52,796 nt of DNA from Bacteroidota bacterium (GCA_016213405.1 JACRAM010000091.1:1-52796), one strand, 5' to 3'; shown: positions 26,167 through 34,975, counted from the first letter of the stretch. Notes: a model not told the origin generated them from the sequence alone. Made by a program: numbers and translations.

Positions 26167-27237
26167 TTACTCTAAAAATGTTTTTAAAGTTTTTTTATAT
26201 TCTGACCATTGCCCGATATCTATATATGATTTCTCAGAAACAGGATATACACCGATGCTGTATTTTTTTTCTTGAAGTATATTTATAAGATTTGTCATGT
26301 TGAATAATTTACCGGTTGGAATTAATGTAAGCACTTCAGGGTTTAAAATATACATGCCTGTATTTACAAGAAAATCATACTCGGGTTTTTCTATAATGGA
26401 TGTAAGTTTTCCGCCAGCTTCTATTTCACAAACTCCATAGGGAAGAACATGATGCTGCATGGAAGCCACCAGTGTCATAACAAATCCTCCATTAATATGA
26501 AAATCATACAACTTAGAATAATCGTCCTTGATAAGGATATCGCAATTGGATACAAAAAAGGGAGCATTAAATTTTCCTTCAACATATTTAAGGCTGCCTG
26601 CTGTTCCCAAAGGTTGTTCTTCCCTGATATATTTAATTTCATATTTATGGGATTTGTCTTCAAAATATGCTTCAATCATTTTAGCCATGTGGTTGACAGA
26701 AAGATAAAACTGGTTAATACCATATTTTAAATATTCATTCATAATAATTTCAAGGATTGGTTTTTCTCCAATAGGGATAAGTGGTTTTGGCAAGATATGG
26801 GTAAAGGGTTCGAGGCGCGTTCCCTTACCTCCTGCCATTATAACTACCGGCACATTCAGTAATTTACGTTCAACTTTGTTATCAGAATCGAAAAACAGAT
26901 TGGCTTTTATTATTACATCTAATAGATTCCCATTTTGAATAACAGGAAGTTGCTGCGAAACAGAATTTTTGAAAATGTTTATGGCATCTTCTTTATTATA
27001 ACCGGGTTCTAAATATTTATAATTTCTGTTAGTTATTTTTATAATCGTATCATTTAAAGATATGCCCTTCAGAATTGCCTTTCGGAAATCACCGTCCGTA
27101 AACACACCAATTACCTTATCCGATTCATCCACCACTACCATGAAACCAATACCTCCTTCATCCATTCTCTTGATTGAATCTCGTATATTAAGGAGAGATG
27201 AAACTTTATATTTTTCAATTGAACTGTTTTTTTTCAT
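26167..27237 (-). CDS. PtmE-like nucleotidyltransferase with N-terminal CBS pair
   Basis: A 356-residue protein. A CBS-domain pair (about 1-115: DEGGIGFMVVVDESDKVIGVFTDGDFRKA, SQQLPVIQNGNLLDVI) precedes a sugar-1-phosphate nucleotidyltransferase (about 128-350) with VVIMAGGKGTRLEPFTHILPKPLIPIG, FFVSNCDILI and EKPEYDFLVNTGMYIL. This architecture is that of PtmE, the glucosamine-1-phosphate guanylyltransferase of Campylobacter legionaminate synthesis, which channels carbon into GDP-linked intermediates. In this operon it is a good candidate for the entry step of nonulosonic-acid synthesis. The CBS pair may bind a nucleotide as an effector. The nucleotide used (GTP or another) is not certain from sequence. 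Confidence 0.82.
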   Translation of the reverse strand: MKKNSSIEKYKVSSLLNIRDSIKRMDEGGIGFMVVVDESDKVIGVFTDGDFRKAILKGISLNDTIIKITNRNYKYLEPGYNKEDAINIFKNSVSQQLPVIQNGNLLDVIIKANLFFDSDNKVERKLLNVPVVIMAGGKGTRLEPFTHILPKPLIPIGEKPILEIIMNEYLKYGINQFYLSVNHMAKMIEAYFEDKSHKYEIKYIREEQPLGTAGSLKYVEGKFNAPFFVSNCDILIKDDYSKLYDFHINGGFVMTLVASMQHHVLPYGVCEIEAGGKLTSIIEKPEYDFLVNTGMYILNPEVLTLIPTGKLFNMTNLINILQEKKYSIGVYPVSEKSYIDIGQWSEYKKTLKTFLE

Positions 27238-27247
27238 GTTGAATAAA

Positions 27248-28093
27248 TTATATAGTATCTAGATAATGAGTAGCTATAATTGCATTATTCGGAATCAAGC
27301 ATGGTATTCCATCTATAACAGGATACAGAAGCATGCTATCCTTGCTAAAATAATTATTTCTGATTAATTCCAATGGCGTTTTTGTAACAGGGCAAGCATA
27401 AGGAATACTTGTCTTTTGCTTAGCAGTATTGTTCTTCCTGATAATCAACACACTTGTATTATTAGAAGTAAATGGATGTTTTTCGATAAATATATTATGT
27501 TCCAATATTTCATATCCAAGTTCCCTGGCGATCTGAGACAGATTTTTTACATAGCCATGCTCATCAATATATTTTTTTGTATCTGAATTTCCAAGTTCGC
27601 AGGAGGGTTCAAAAACAAATAAATATTTTCCCGTAATTCTATATAATTCCATAAGCGCTTCCTTTTCCCTTCCACCGTTGGGTTCTAAAGAATGCCATGT
27701 ATAAACCAAGTCAACAGAATTATCCTGCATGGGAATGTTGAATAAGTCACCCATGAACAGATTAACGTGATTAATATTTTTGCTTGCAAGATAGCTGAGT
27801 GCATACTTTATGCGCGACCATGAAATATCGAACCCATATGCTTCTGATGATTTTTTCAATTGTTCAAGTATTCTGTATAAAGTAGTGGCTTCGCCAACTC
27901 CCGCCTCCAGTATAGAACCGTAATCATTATATTTATTAAAAAGTTCAACTATTTTTTTTGCATAATCCTTCTCAAAATCAGACAAGGATGCAGATTTTTT
28001 AATGTAACTTCCAGCTTGAAAATCATAACTTATCTGAATTGATTCAAGCGAATTATTATCAGCATTCGTAATCTTGTTCATGTATTGAATCAT
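27248..28093 (-). CDS. SAM-dependent methyltransferase with degenerate Trm112-like tail
   Basis: A 281-residue class I methyltransferase. The SAM-binding loop is GSILEAGVGEATTL, followed by AYGFDISWSRIKYA and NSVDLVYTWHSLEPNGG. The last 50 residues (ACPVTKTPLEL ... MLLYPVIDGIPCLIP) resemble the Trm112/UPF0434 zinc-ribbon tail, but most Cys ligands are missing. I start at the ATG at 28093 because AAAGGAGGG lies just ahead of it, a rare strong ribosome-binding site for this phylum; an ATG 19 codons upstream (28150) overlaps the preceding gene. It probably O- or N-methylates a sugar in the glycan, possibly the chain-end cap read by the Wzt C-terminal domain. Confidence 0.82.
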   Translation of the reverse strand: MIQYMNKITNADNNSLESIQISYDFQAGSYIKKSASLSDFEKDYAKKIVELFNKYNDYGSILEAGVGEATTLYRILEQLKKSSEAYGFDISWSRIKYALSYLASKNINHVNLFMGDLFNIPMQDNSVDLVYTWHSLEPNGGREKEALMELYRITGKYLFVFEPSCELGNSDTKKYIDEHGYVKNLSQIARELGYEILEHNIFIEKHPFTSNNTSVLIIRKNNTAKQKTSIPYACPVTKTPLELIRNNYFSKDSMLLYPVIDGIPCLIPNNAIIATHYLDTI

Positions 28094-28106
28094 ATTCCCT
28101 CCTTTA
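28094..28106 (-). promoter_or_regulatory. Strong Shine-Dalgarno-like site deciding methyltransferase start
   Basis: On the minus strand AAAGGAGGGAAT stands directly before the ATG at 28093. Such a site is uncommon in Bacteroidota and favours this start over the upstream in-frame ATG. Confidence 0.55.
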
Positions 28107-28136
28107 GAATATATTTCTTTAATTTTTTTTAAACTT

Positions 28137-28835
28137 TTAATCAGTTCCATGCTTCTGCTTTTTAATATATAATTCTGCTAATTCAAAATCAAAATAACTG
28201 TCAATATCGAACGACCTTTCTGCGGGCATTATATATGCATAAGTTTTATCAGAATAATAAGTTTGTTTTTGCTTCAATAATTTATATTTGAATACATAGA
28301 TTGCCCCATTGGGCATAAATGCCATTTCCGATTCCTGCCGGTTTCTGTTATCAGCAACCGATTCAAAATAATTTGACAATATGCCATCTTTATTTATTTT
28401 TTTTGCCCAAGAGGGAGGATGTGCGGCTTGGCAGCATGAAATAACTGAATCAGCATTCTTCTGAGAAAAAAGCTTAATAGCGTTGTCAATATCCATAGAA
28501 GTTCTAAGTGGGGATGTTGGCTGCAATACTGCAAATTCGTTTATATTAAAGTTAAATTCGTTATTCAACCTTTCAACAGTATATATATAAGTATCTATAG
28601 CCGGAGAATTATCAGTTGAAAGATATGACGGACGCAAAAACGGAACATCGGCTCCATATTTTATTGCTATCTCTGCAATTGCTTTATCATCTGTTGAAAC
28701 AATCACTTTCTCAATGCTTGCTGACGCTTTCGCTGCTTCAATGGTGTATGCAATCAAAGGCTTGCCGCAAAGGTTTTTTATATTCTTGCCCGGCAATCCT
28801 TTTGAACCGCTTCTGGCTGGAATTATTGCAATCAT
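28137..28835 (-). CDS. CMP-nonulosonate synthetase (acylneuraminate cytidylyltransferase family)
   Basis: A 232-residue enzyme that activates a nonulosonic acid as its CMP derivative. The N-terminal IAIIPARSGSKGLPGKNIKNLCGKPLIAYTIE is the NeuA signature; IVSTDDKAIAEIA, LQPTSPLRTSMDI and ERSFDIDSYFDFELAE (metal-binding end) follow. Length matches NeuA/LegF/PseF-type enzymes. It overlaps the NeuB-like gene by 4 bp, a typical synthase-activator pair. Which acid is used (sialic, legionaminic or another) is judged from the LegB/LegC neighbours and is not read from this protein alone. Confidence 0.9.
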   Translation of the reverse strand: MIAIIPARSGSKGLPGKNIKNLCGKPLIAYTIEAAKASASIEKVIVSTDDKAIAEIAIKYGADVPFLRPSYLSTDNSPAIDTYIYTVERLNNEFNFNINEFAVLQPTSPLRTSMDIDNAIKLFSQKNADSVISCCQAAHPPSWAKKINKDGILSNYFESVADNRNRQESEMAFMPNGAIYVFKYKLLKQKQTYYSDKTYAYIMPAERSFDIDSYFDFELAELYIKKQKHGTD

Positions 28836-29899
28836 ATATCTAAATCTTTTCTATGAATTAATTCGTCTTCCTTAATATTCCGTTTTATTTTTTTTCCAAC
28901 TATCTTATTAATCTCATCGGGAGGAATGCCTGTTCCGGGACGTTTAAAAACCAGATCATTCGTTGTAATAATGTGTCCTGCTGTCAAATTGTGTTTCGCA
29001 ACAATGCTTCTTCTGAATTTCAGTTTTTTTTCTTCTTCTTCTTTTAACACGACTCTCTCATACATGCCGAGCGCTTTAACAATGTTCTTAGATTCATTTA
29101 CAATCGTTTTCATTTCTAACGGGTCCGCAGAAATCTGATGATCCCATCCGGGCAAATCCTTATCAATAGTAAAATGCTTTTCAATTATACAACTGCCAAG
29201 CGTGGTGGCAGCAAGCGGTATGGATGTGCCAATAGTATGGTCTGAAAACCCAACCGGATAATTAAAAGTTTGACGCAACATTAAAATATTATTCAGATTT
29301 ATATCCACAAATTCCGGAGGATAAATAGAGATACAATGCAATAAAATAATCTTATAGTTCCCTTGCGACTCTATAGTTTTTACAGCAGATTTTATTTCAT
29401 CAAGTGACGCCATGCCTGTAGATAAGACGATGGGTTTATTGGTATTCGCAGCATATTTCAGGAGTGTAAGGTTATTCACATCCATAGAGGCAATTTTAAT
29501 AAACGGTACATCTAACTTCACAAGCAAATCAATTTCTAATTCAGAAAAGGGCGATGAACAAAAATCTATACAAACGCTGCTACAATATTTTTTTAATTCA
29601 AAATGCTGCTCTTCCCGGAGATAATATTTTTCAACCATTTCTTTAAGAGAACCGAAATGTTTTTTGGGTGAATCCGTGTATTTTGTATTCCGTTCATACT
29701 CCTCCCGCGCTATAAGCGATTGGGGAGTCCACGACTGAAACTTCACTGCATCACAGCCGCATTTTTTTGCAGCATCTACTAACTTCCTTGCCAGATCCAT
29801 ATCGCCATTATGGTTGGAACCCACCTCAGCAATAATATAGGGAGATTTATTTTTTTTTATCCTTTCAAAAAAATCAATTGGCATAGGTTTGGTATTCAT
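28832..29899 (-). CDS. NeuB-like nonulosonic acid synthase
   Basis: A 355-residue aldolase-type synthase that condenses PEP with a six-carbon amino sugar. The TIM barrel (about 15-280) has PYIIAEVGSNHNGD, DAVKFQSWTP, DFCSSPFSELEID, FIKIASMDVNNL, IVLSTGMAS, GFSDHT and IEKHFTIDKDLPGWDH; a SAF antifreeze-like domain ends the protein (RRSIVAKHNLTAGHIIT, GTGIPPDEINKIVGKK). The motif LPGWDHQISADP differs from EGPDHKASLEP of classical NeuB and LegI, so the precursor may differ. The start could also be Met6 (29884); the 29899 start overlaps the GT2 gene by 26 bp. No hydrolysing 2-epimerase to supply its substrate is in the window. Confidence 0.88.
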   Translation of the reverse strand: MNTKPMPIDFFERIKKNKSPYIIAEVGSNHNGDMDLARKLVDAAKKCGCDAVKFQSWTPQSLIAREEYERNTKYTDSPKKHFGSLKEMVEKYYLREEQHFELKKYCSSVCIDFCSSPFSELEIDLLVKLDVPFIKIASMDVNNLTLLKYAANTNKPIVLSTGMASLDEIKSAVKTIESQGNYKIILLHCISIYPPEFVDINLNNILMLRQTFNYPVGFSDHTIGTSIPLAATTLGSCIIEKHFTIDKDLPGWDHQISADPLEMKTIVNESKNIVKALGMYERVVLKEEEEKKLKFRRSIVAKHNLTAGHIITTNDLVFKRPGTGIPPDEINKIVGKKIKRNIKEDELIHRKDLDI

Positions 29900-30788
29900 T
29901 AATATTAATTATATCGCTCCACCACCCTGAGAATATCTTATCATAGTTCTGATTGACAGCTTTAATATACTTCTGCTTAAAATCTGATTCAGATATTTTT
30001 TTTTCAAGAGCTATCATTTCATCAAGTTTGACTGTATATATCAGGGCTGCATCAATATATTTATTCTCTATGCAAAATTCTTTCATGCGGGAAAAATGTT
30101 TTTTTTTCACCTCAATGCCAAACATCAATTTATCATTGTTCATGCCGCCTTTCATTCCTACTAAATTACCGTCATGCTGCCTGTAAAAGGTTGTGCAATG
30201 AGTTATAAATTTTCCTTTGCATTTATTCAGGAGCATGCATGAAAATAAGTACCAGTCAACAGCTATAACATCGTTCGGTATTATTATTTTCTTTATTGCA
30301 TTCACATTAACTGCTGTATTGCTCATGCCGGCAATGTTTTTATCAAGCAATATTGTATAATCACTCAATTCATCTTCTGTAATTATTCCGGATAAAAAGC
30401 AAGGTTGAATTACTAAGTTGTTTTCATCCACCAGATGAAGTTCATTCAAAACAAAATCATATTTTTTCAGATATTTAATTGACAATTCAATTCTTTGTTC
30501 AGAAAAAAAATCATCTGTATCAGAGAAAATTAAATTTGCATACTGATTTTCACAGGCGTATTCAATAATTTTTTGTCTTATCCGGGCAAACGTGCATTTT
30601 TCTTTAATCAATAAAACATTAATATCTTCCTCATAAATATCTAGTTTTTCTTCTCCCAAGCCATCATTAATAATTAAAACATCAAAGTTTTTATCTGATT
30701 GTTTTTTTATTGAATCAAAATACATAGGCAAAAAAGGTTCTGCACCTTTATAAACTACTCCCGCCAACAAGGTATTATGCTTCTTCAA
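29874..30788 (-). CDS. Family 2-type glycosyltransferase
   Basis: A 304-residue GT-A fold glycosyltransferase. It starts NTLLAGVVYKGAEPFLPMYFDSIKKQSDKNFDVLIINDG, the usual first strand and nucleotide site, with the metal-binding DTDD in LIFSDTDDFF near 91-96. A long helical C-terminal part follows. The acceptor is unknown. There is no ATG: the frame opens after the stop of the acetyltransferase gene, and the TTG at 30786-30788 is the likely start, since the first ATG would delete the first strand. It sits between the acetyltransferase and synthase genes in the operon. Confidence 0.82.
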   Translation of the reverse strand: MKKHNTLLAGVVYKGAEPFLPMYFDSIKKQSDKNFDVLIINDGLGEEKLDIYEEDINVLLIKEKCTFARIRQKIIEYACENQYANLIFSDTDDFFSEQRIELSIKYLKKYDFVLNELHLVDENNLVIQPCFLSGIITEDELSDYTILLDKNIAGMSNTAVNVNAIKKIIIPNDVIAVDWYLFSCMLLNKCKGKFITHCTTFYRQHDGNLVGMKGGMNNDKLMFGIEVKKKHFSRMKEFCIENKYIDAALIYTVKLDEMIALEKKISESDFKQKYIKAVNQNYDKIFSGWWSDIININEYQTYAN

Positions 30789-30800
30789 AGGAGGTTCAAC

Positions 30801-31385
30801 TTATTTTACAATACTGTTAGCTTTTATAAAACTACCTTCTCTGATCACCACATTTTCTTTGGTTACAGCGCCACTTCCAATAAAAGTATCGTTCTCTACT
30901 TTTACTCCGCCATTAATAGTGGCATTTGTTGAAATATGGCAAAAGTCACCAACTATGGCATCGTGCTCAACAAGAGCTTTGGTGTTAATAATACAATTAT
31001 GTCCGATTAATACGCCAGCATTAATAATTGCATGATGCATTATAATAGTTCCTCTGCCAACCTTAGCATGTTTCGAAACGTAAGCGATGGGAGAAATAAT
31101 GGTGGGCAAAAAAACATCCAAACCGTTAAGAGCATGGAATACTTTTTTTCTTGCTTCAGGTTTTCCTATTTGCCCTATGGTGATAAAAAAAATCGAATGT
31201 TCCTTAACTAATTTTGGCAAATCTTTATCGCCAGCAATTATTTTATGCCCTAATACTGATTCTCCGATTTTACTTTGAGTATCAACAATACCGGCAATAT
31301 TGTATTTCCCTTCCTGTTCAATAACATCTATACATGAACAACAATGCCCACCTCCACCAATTAATATTATATCTTTTCTCTTCAT
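30801..31385 (-). CDS. NeuD/LegH-like sugar O/N-acetyltransferase
   Basis: A 194-residue acetyltransferase of the NeuD/PglD family. A small Rossmann-like N-terminal domain (MKRKDIILIGGGGHCCSCIDVI, INIAGIVD pattern) is followed by a left-handed beta-helix with hexapeptide repeats (VGRGTIIMHHAIINAGVLIG, HDAIVGDFCHISTNATINGGVKV). These enzymes acetylate the 4-amino group made by a LegC/PglE-type aminotransferase. That gene lies directly upstream with a 4-bp overlap, which supports the role in N-acetylating a UDP- or GDP-4-amino sugar. Confidence 0.87.
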   Translation of the reverse strand: MKRKDIILIGGGGHCCSCIDVIEQEGKYNIAGIVDTQSKIGESVLGHKIIAGDKDLPKLVKEHSIFFITIGQIGKPEARKKVFHALNGLDVFLPTIISPIAYVSKHAKVGRGTIIMHHAIINAGVLIGHNCIINTKALVEHDAIVGDFCHISTNATINGGVKVENDTFIGSGAVTKENVVIREGSFIKANSIVK

Positions 31386-32521
31386 AAAATCATACTACTT
31401 GGCAAATTAACAATTCTATCTTCAATCCATTGGCTGTTTTCTAAAGAATCGGTTTGACAACTTTGATACATAGTAAGTTTGTTCGTAAGTTTCCATACAG
31501 GGCGGGTCATCACACCGTTTTCATTTGAATACTTCAAAAAATCATCGCGTTCCTTTCTGCTCTCCAAACAAATACAATTCAGCCAATAGTTTGCTTTGCA
31601 ATTTTCTGGCTCTGTAATAAATTTAATGTTCGTTTTTTCAAAAAATAATTTGTACTTCTTAGCCAATTCTCTTTTTTTTTCAATAAAGAAATTCAACTGT
31701 TCCAACTGAGCACATGCTAATGCAGCGTTAATGTTTGGCATACGGTAATTATAACCAATCATATCATGAATATATTCCCATGCATGTGGCTGCTTGGCTG
31801 TGGTTGTGATATGTTTTGCCAGTTTTGCCAATGCCTCATTATCAGTAATTATTGCACCACCACCGCCACAGGTAATAATTTTATTCCCGTTAAAACTTAA
31901 TGTTCCGAGTAAACCAAATGTTCCGGTATGTTTGCCTTTATAACTACTCCCGATTGATTCAGCCGCATCTTCTACTACAGGTATATTATATTTAGCACAA
32001 ACATCAATTATTTCTTGTATCCTGCAAGGAAATCCAAAGGTATGCATGGGAACACATGCGGAAATCCGTTTGCCTGATTTAATATTATAGCAGCCATCTT
32101 TTTTAATTTCTGTGTTTCTTTCTAAAAAAAAATTCAACTTATCAGGAGATAGCCCTAGTGTGCTTTTGTCAACATCGAGAAAAACAGGATTGGCTCCGGT
32201 ATAATTTATGGCATTGGATGTAGCCACAAATGAAAGAGCTTGAGTAATTACCTCATCTTCTTTTTTTACTCCGGCAAGAAGCAAAGCAATGTGTAAGGCA
32301 GCAGTTCCGTTTACGGTAGCAATAGCATATTTTGAACCTGTATAGGTGGCGATATTTTTTTCAAACTCATTTACATACTTTCCTGCTGAGGATACAAAAG
32401 TGGAATCAATGCAATCATTAACGTATTTTTTTTCATTCCCAATAAATAATGGTGCGTGAAGAGAAATTGTTTCCTTTGTGTGAAATATGTTTCTTATATA
32501 GTCAACGGTATCTTTATACAT
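31382..32521 (-). CDS. legC: LegC-family PLP-dependent aminotransferase
   Basis: A 379-residue sugar aminotransferase (DegT/DnrJ/EryC1 family). It opens with ISLHAPLFIGNEKKYVNDCIDSTFVSSAGKYVNEFE, matching LegC-type enzymes. ATVNGTAALHIAL (PLP phosphate site), VVEDAAESIGSSYKG (ring-stacking Asp) and SFNGNKIITCGGGGA with the Schiff-base Lys follow. It converts the 4-keto-6-deoxy sugar made by LegB to the 4-amino sugar. It overlaps LegB by 8 bp and the acetyltransferase by 4 bp, giving the order LegB-LegC-acetyltransferase. Confidence 0.88.
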   Translation of the reverse strand: MYKDTVDYIRNIFHTKETISLHAPLFIGNEKKYVNDCIDSTFVSSAGKYVNEFEKNIATYTGSKYAIATVNGTAALHIALLLAGVKKEDEVITQALSFVATSNAINYTGANPVFLDVDKSTLGLSPDKLNFFLERNTEIKKDGCYNIKSGKRISACVPMHTFGFPCRIQEIIDVCAKYNIPVVEDAAESIGSSYKGKHTGTFGLLGTLSFNGNKIITCGGGGAIITDNEALAKLAKHITTTAKQPHAWEYIHDMIGYNYRMPNINAALACAQLEQLNFFIEKKRELAKKYKLFFEKTNIKFITEPENCKANYWLNCICLESRKERDDFLKYSNENGVMTRPVWKLTNKLTMYQSCQTDSLENSQWIEDRIVNLPSSMIL

Positions 32522-33506
32522 TGTAAATGTCTGCTTTATACTTAGAAAGATTTTTAGGTTTAATAAACCATTCGATTGTTTTGTTCAATCCATCTTTAAA
32601 TGTGACTTTTTGATTGTATCCGGTGAGTTTTTTCATTTTGGCATTATTGCATTTTAATCTCTTTACTTCAGATTTGGCAGGACGAATTCTTTTTTCTTCT
32701 CTAACTAATTCAACATCACTTTTCATTAATTGCTTAATCATTGAAAAAATATCGCCAATAGATATTTCAGTATTGGACCCGATATTAACAGTTTCACCTA
32801 TTGATTTCTCGCATTCAGCCAATGCAATTAATCCGTTGCATGTATCTGTAACATAATTAAAATCTCTGGTCGGGGATGCATCACCTATCTTTATTTTTTT
32901 AAATCCTCTGGCGATTTGTGTAATGATGGTTGGGATTATTGCCCTTGCTGATTGTCTTGGACCGTATGTGTTAAATGGTCTTGCAATAGTCAGTGGCAAT
33001 CCAAAAGAATAATAAAAACTTATTGCTATCGCGTCTCCGCCAATTTTACTGGCACTATAGGGGGATTGTGGTTGTAAAATATGTTTTTCGTCAATTGGGA
33101 CATATTGAGCCGAGCCATATACTTCGCTGGTTGAGCAATGAATCACTCGTTTGCAGCCATTTTCAAATGCGGCATGGCAAATATTTAATGTTCCTTTTAC
33201 ATTTGTATCAATATAACTATCTGGAGCGGTATAAGAATAAGGTATTGCTATCAGTGCGGCAAGATTAAAAATCACATCAACATCTTTTGAAATTTTATTA
33301 CAGAAATGCGGGTCTCTGATATCTCCCGAAATAATTTTGATTTTATTTTTACAATTAACATCTTCCAACCATCCCCAATGATTAAAAGAATTGTAAAATG
33401 ATAAAGCATTGACTTCACCACCCATGTTTACCAAAGTTTCTACTAGATGAGAGCCAATAAATCCATCTGCCCCAGTTACTAAAATTTTTTTCCCTTTTAA
33501 TTTCAT
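32514..33506 (-). CDS. legB: LegB-type NAD-dependent sugar 4,6-dehydratase
   Basis: A 330-residue short-chain dehydrogenase/reductase. Cofactor site GADGFIGSHLVETL; characteristic SFYNSFNHWGWLED, IAIPYSYTAPDSYIDTNVKGTLN, STSEVYGSA, active-site YSASK (with PQSPYSASKIGGDA) and RPFNTYGPRQSARAIIPTIITQIA. These segments match LegB, which makes a 4-keto-6-deoxy-GlcNAc nucleotide. It overlaps the Wzt gene by 4 bp, linking export and precursor synthesis in one transcript. Confidence 0.88.
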   Translation of the reverse strand: MKLKGKKILVTGADGFIGSHLVETLVNMGGEVNALSFYNSFNHWGWLEDVNCKNKIKIISGDIRDPHFCNKISKDVDVIFNLAALIAIPYSYTAPDSYIDTNVKGTLNICHAAFENGCKRVIHCSTSEVYGSAQYVPIDEKHILQPQSPYSASKIGGDAIAISFYYSFGLPLTIARPFNTYGPRQSARAIIPTIITQIARGFKKIKIGDASPTRDFNYVTDTCNGLIALAECEKSIGETVNIGSNTEISIGDIFSMIKQLMKSDVELVREEKRIRPAKSEVKRLKCNNAKMKKLTGYNQKVTFKDGLNKTIEWFIKPKNLSKYKADIYNV

Positions 33507-34798
33507 AATGCTTCAGTTAGTTGTGTACTCCATTTGCTTCTGATAAAATTTCCATATCCGCGAAACCTGTCATAATCTACGAAATGTCCTGTAAGGTTAT
33601 CGGAAACAACATCTATAACGATTGCATTTTCGCAGGCACAATCAACTTCTCTGTGATGTACAATCCATACACCGATTGTATATTCAGACGGAAGAAGGAG
33701 CAATGCCGGAATCTCCACCTCAATCTCCTGAATGCCAGTACTGAAATCATTAAACCCTTCCGATGCACTCGACAGCATGCCAAGTACTTCCTGCCTTACA
33801 CCTTTTATAAAAATTCCCAGCTCAATGTTCTTTTGATGATTTGTCATTTCAAACTTCACCATTATTTTTAATGTGCTTCCCATTTTGAATGCGCTTTGCC
33901 TTTTATTATTCTTATCAAGTGTTTCAATGCTTAACAATCTTGAAAAATTTTTATTTTCTTTCCACATCTCTGATTTCTTGTCTTGTAAATCTGCATATCC
34001 TTTTGAATGATCCCCATAATCCAGATAATGATCTATGCCTTTTCCCACATCACCCAAATACCCGGCTTGTCCATTTTCCAAAATAAACAATCTGTTGCAA
34101 AGAGAAGAAATAGCAGCCATATTATGGCTCACAAAAAGCACCGTTCTTCCTGCGCCACTTACGTCTTTCATTTTTCCAAGACATTTTTTTTGAAATTCAG
34201 CATCTCCAACAGACAGCACTTCGTCAAGTATTAATATTTCAGGTTCCAGATGAGCCGCAACAGCGAATGCCAGCCGAACATACATTCCGGAAGAATATCT
34301 TTTAACAGGCGTGTCAATATATTTTTCAACTCCGGAAAAATCCACCATTTCGTCAAACTTTTTTTTGATCTCAGATTTAGTCATTCCAAGTATGGCTCCA
34401 TTCAAAAAAATATTTTCTCTTCCTGTAAGCTCAGGATGAAATCCTGTACCAACTTCAAGCAAACTGGCTATTCTTCCTTTTATTTTTATGTTTCCGGTTG
34501 TGGGAGTTGTAATTTGGGAAAGAATTTTGAGAAGTGTAGATTTTCCCGCTCCGTTTTTTCCAATGATGCCAAGTACCTCTCCCTGCTTTACGTCAAAACT
34601 GATATCCTTCAACGCCCATAAATATTCATTGTTTATATTATTGCCTGAAAAATCTTTCTGACCAATTTTTACAAAAGTATCTGCTTTCCCCCGAACACGG
34701 TGCCACCATCTGTTCACGTCCTGTATAATGGTTTCAGCTCCAATTGTTCCGAGCTTATATTGTTTGGAAATGTTTTCTACTTTAATGACTGTATTCAT
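33503..34798 (-). CDS. wzt: ABC exporter ATPase for surface polysaccharide, with C-terminal domain
   Basis: A 431-residue ATPase that powers polysaccharide export with the Wzm permease. The ATPase domain (about 1-245) has Walker A GIIGKNGAGKST, signature YSSGMYVRLAFAVAA, Walker B ILILDEVLSVGDAEF and FVSHNMAAI. The last 160 residues (about 270-431, FKMGSTLKIMVKFEM ... TGHFVDYDRFRGYG) form a beta-sandwich typical of Wzt C-terminal domains that recognise the modified non-reducing end of the chain. A methyltransferase in the operon could supply such an end. It is separated from wzm by a 151-bp inverted-repeat element. Confidence 0.9.
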   Translation of the reverse strand: MNTVIKVENISKQYKLGTIGAETIIQDVNRWWHRVRGKADTFVKIGQKDFSGNNINNEYLWALKDISFDVKQGEVLGIIGKNGAGKSTLLKILSQITTPTTGNIKIKGRIASLLEVGTGFHPELTGRENIFLNGAILGMTKSEIKKKFDEMVDFSGVEKYIDTPVKRYSSGMYVRLAFAVAAHLEPEILILDEVLSVGDAEFQKKCLGKMKDVSGAGRTVLFVSHNMAAISSLCNRLFILENGQAGYLGDVGKGIDHYLDYGDHSKGYADLQDKKSEMWKENKNFSRLLSIETLDKNNKRQSAFKMGSTLKIMVKFEMTNHQKNIELGIFIKGVRQEVLGMLSSASEGFNDFSTGIQEIEVEIPALLLLPSEYTIGVWIVHHREVDCACENAIVIDVVSDNLTGHFVDYDRFRGYGNFIRSKWSTQLTEAL

Positions 34799-34814
34799 TT
34801 GTTTTTTAAATCCT

Positions 34815-34975
34815 ATATAAGTAACTGTTTAAATTTCTAAAATAGAACGCTGATGACGCTGGTTAAACTGATTTTCACGGATTTTATCTGCGCTTATCTG
34901 TAAAATCTGCGTCATCTGTGTTCCATCTTTCTTCATAAAAACATTTCAAAATAAAATTTAAACAGTTACTAATAT
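34815..34975. repeat. MITE-like inverted-repeat element between wzm and wzt
   Basis: Perfect 17-bp terminal inverted repeats AGTAACTGTTTAAATTT (34820-34836) and AAATTTAAACAGTTACT (34954-34970) extend with one mismatch to 22 bp (34815-34836, 34954-34975). Nested inside are GAACGCTGATGACGC (34845-34859) and GCGTCATCTGTGTTC (34909-34923), complementary at 13 of 15. There is no coding capacity. The element fills almost the whole 186-bp gap between genes that are normally nearly adjacent. Confidence 0.8.
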
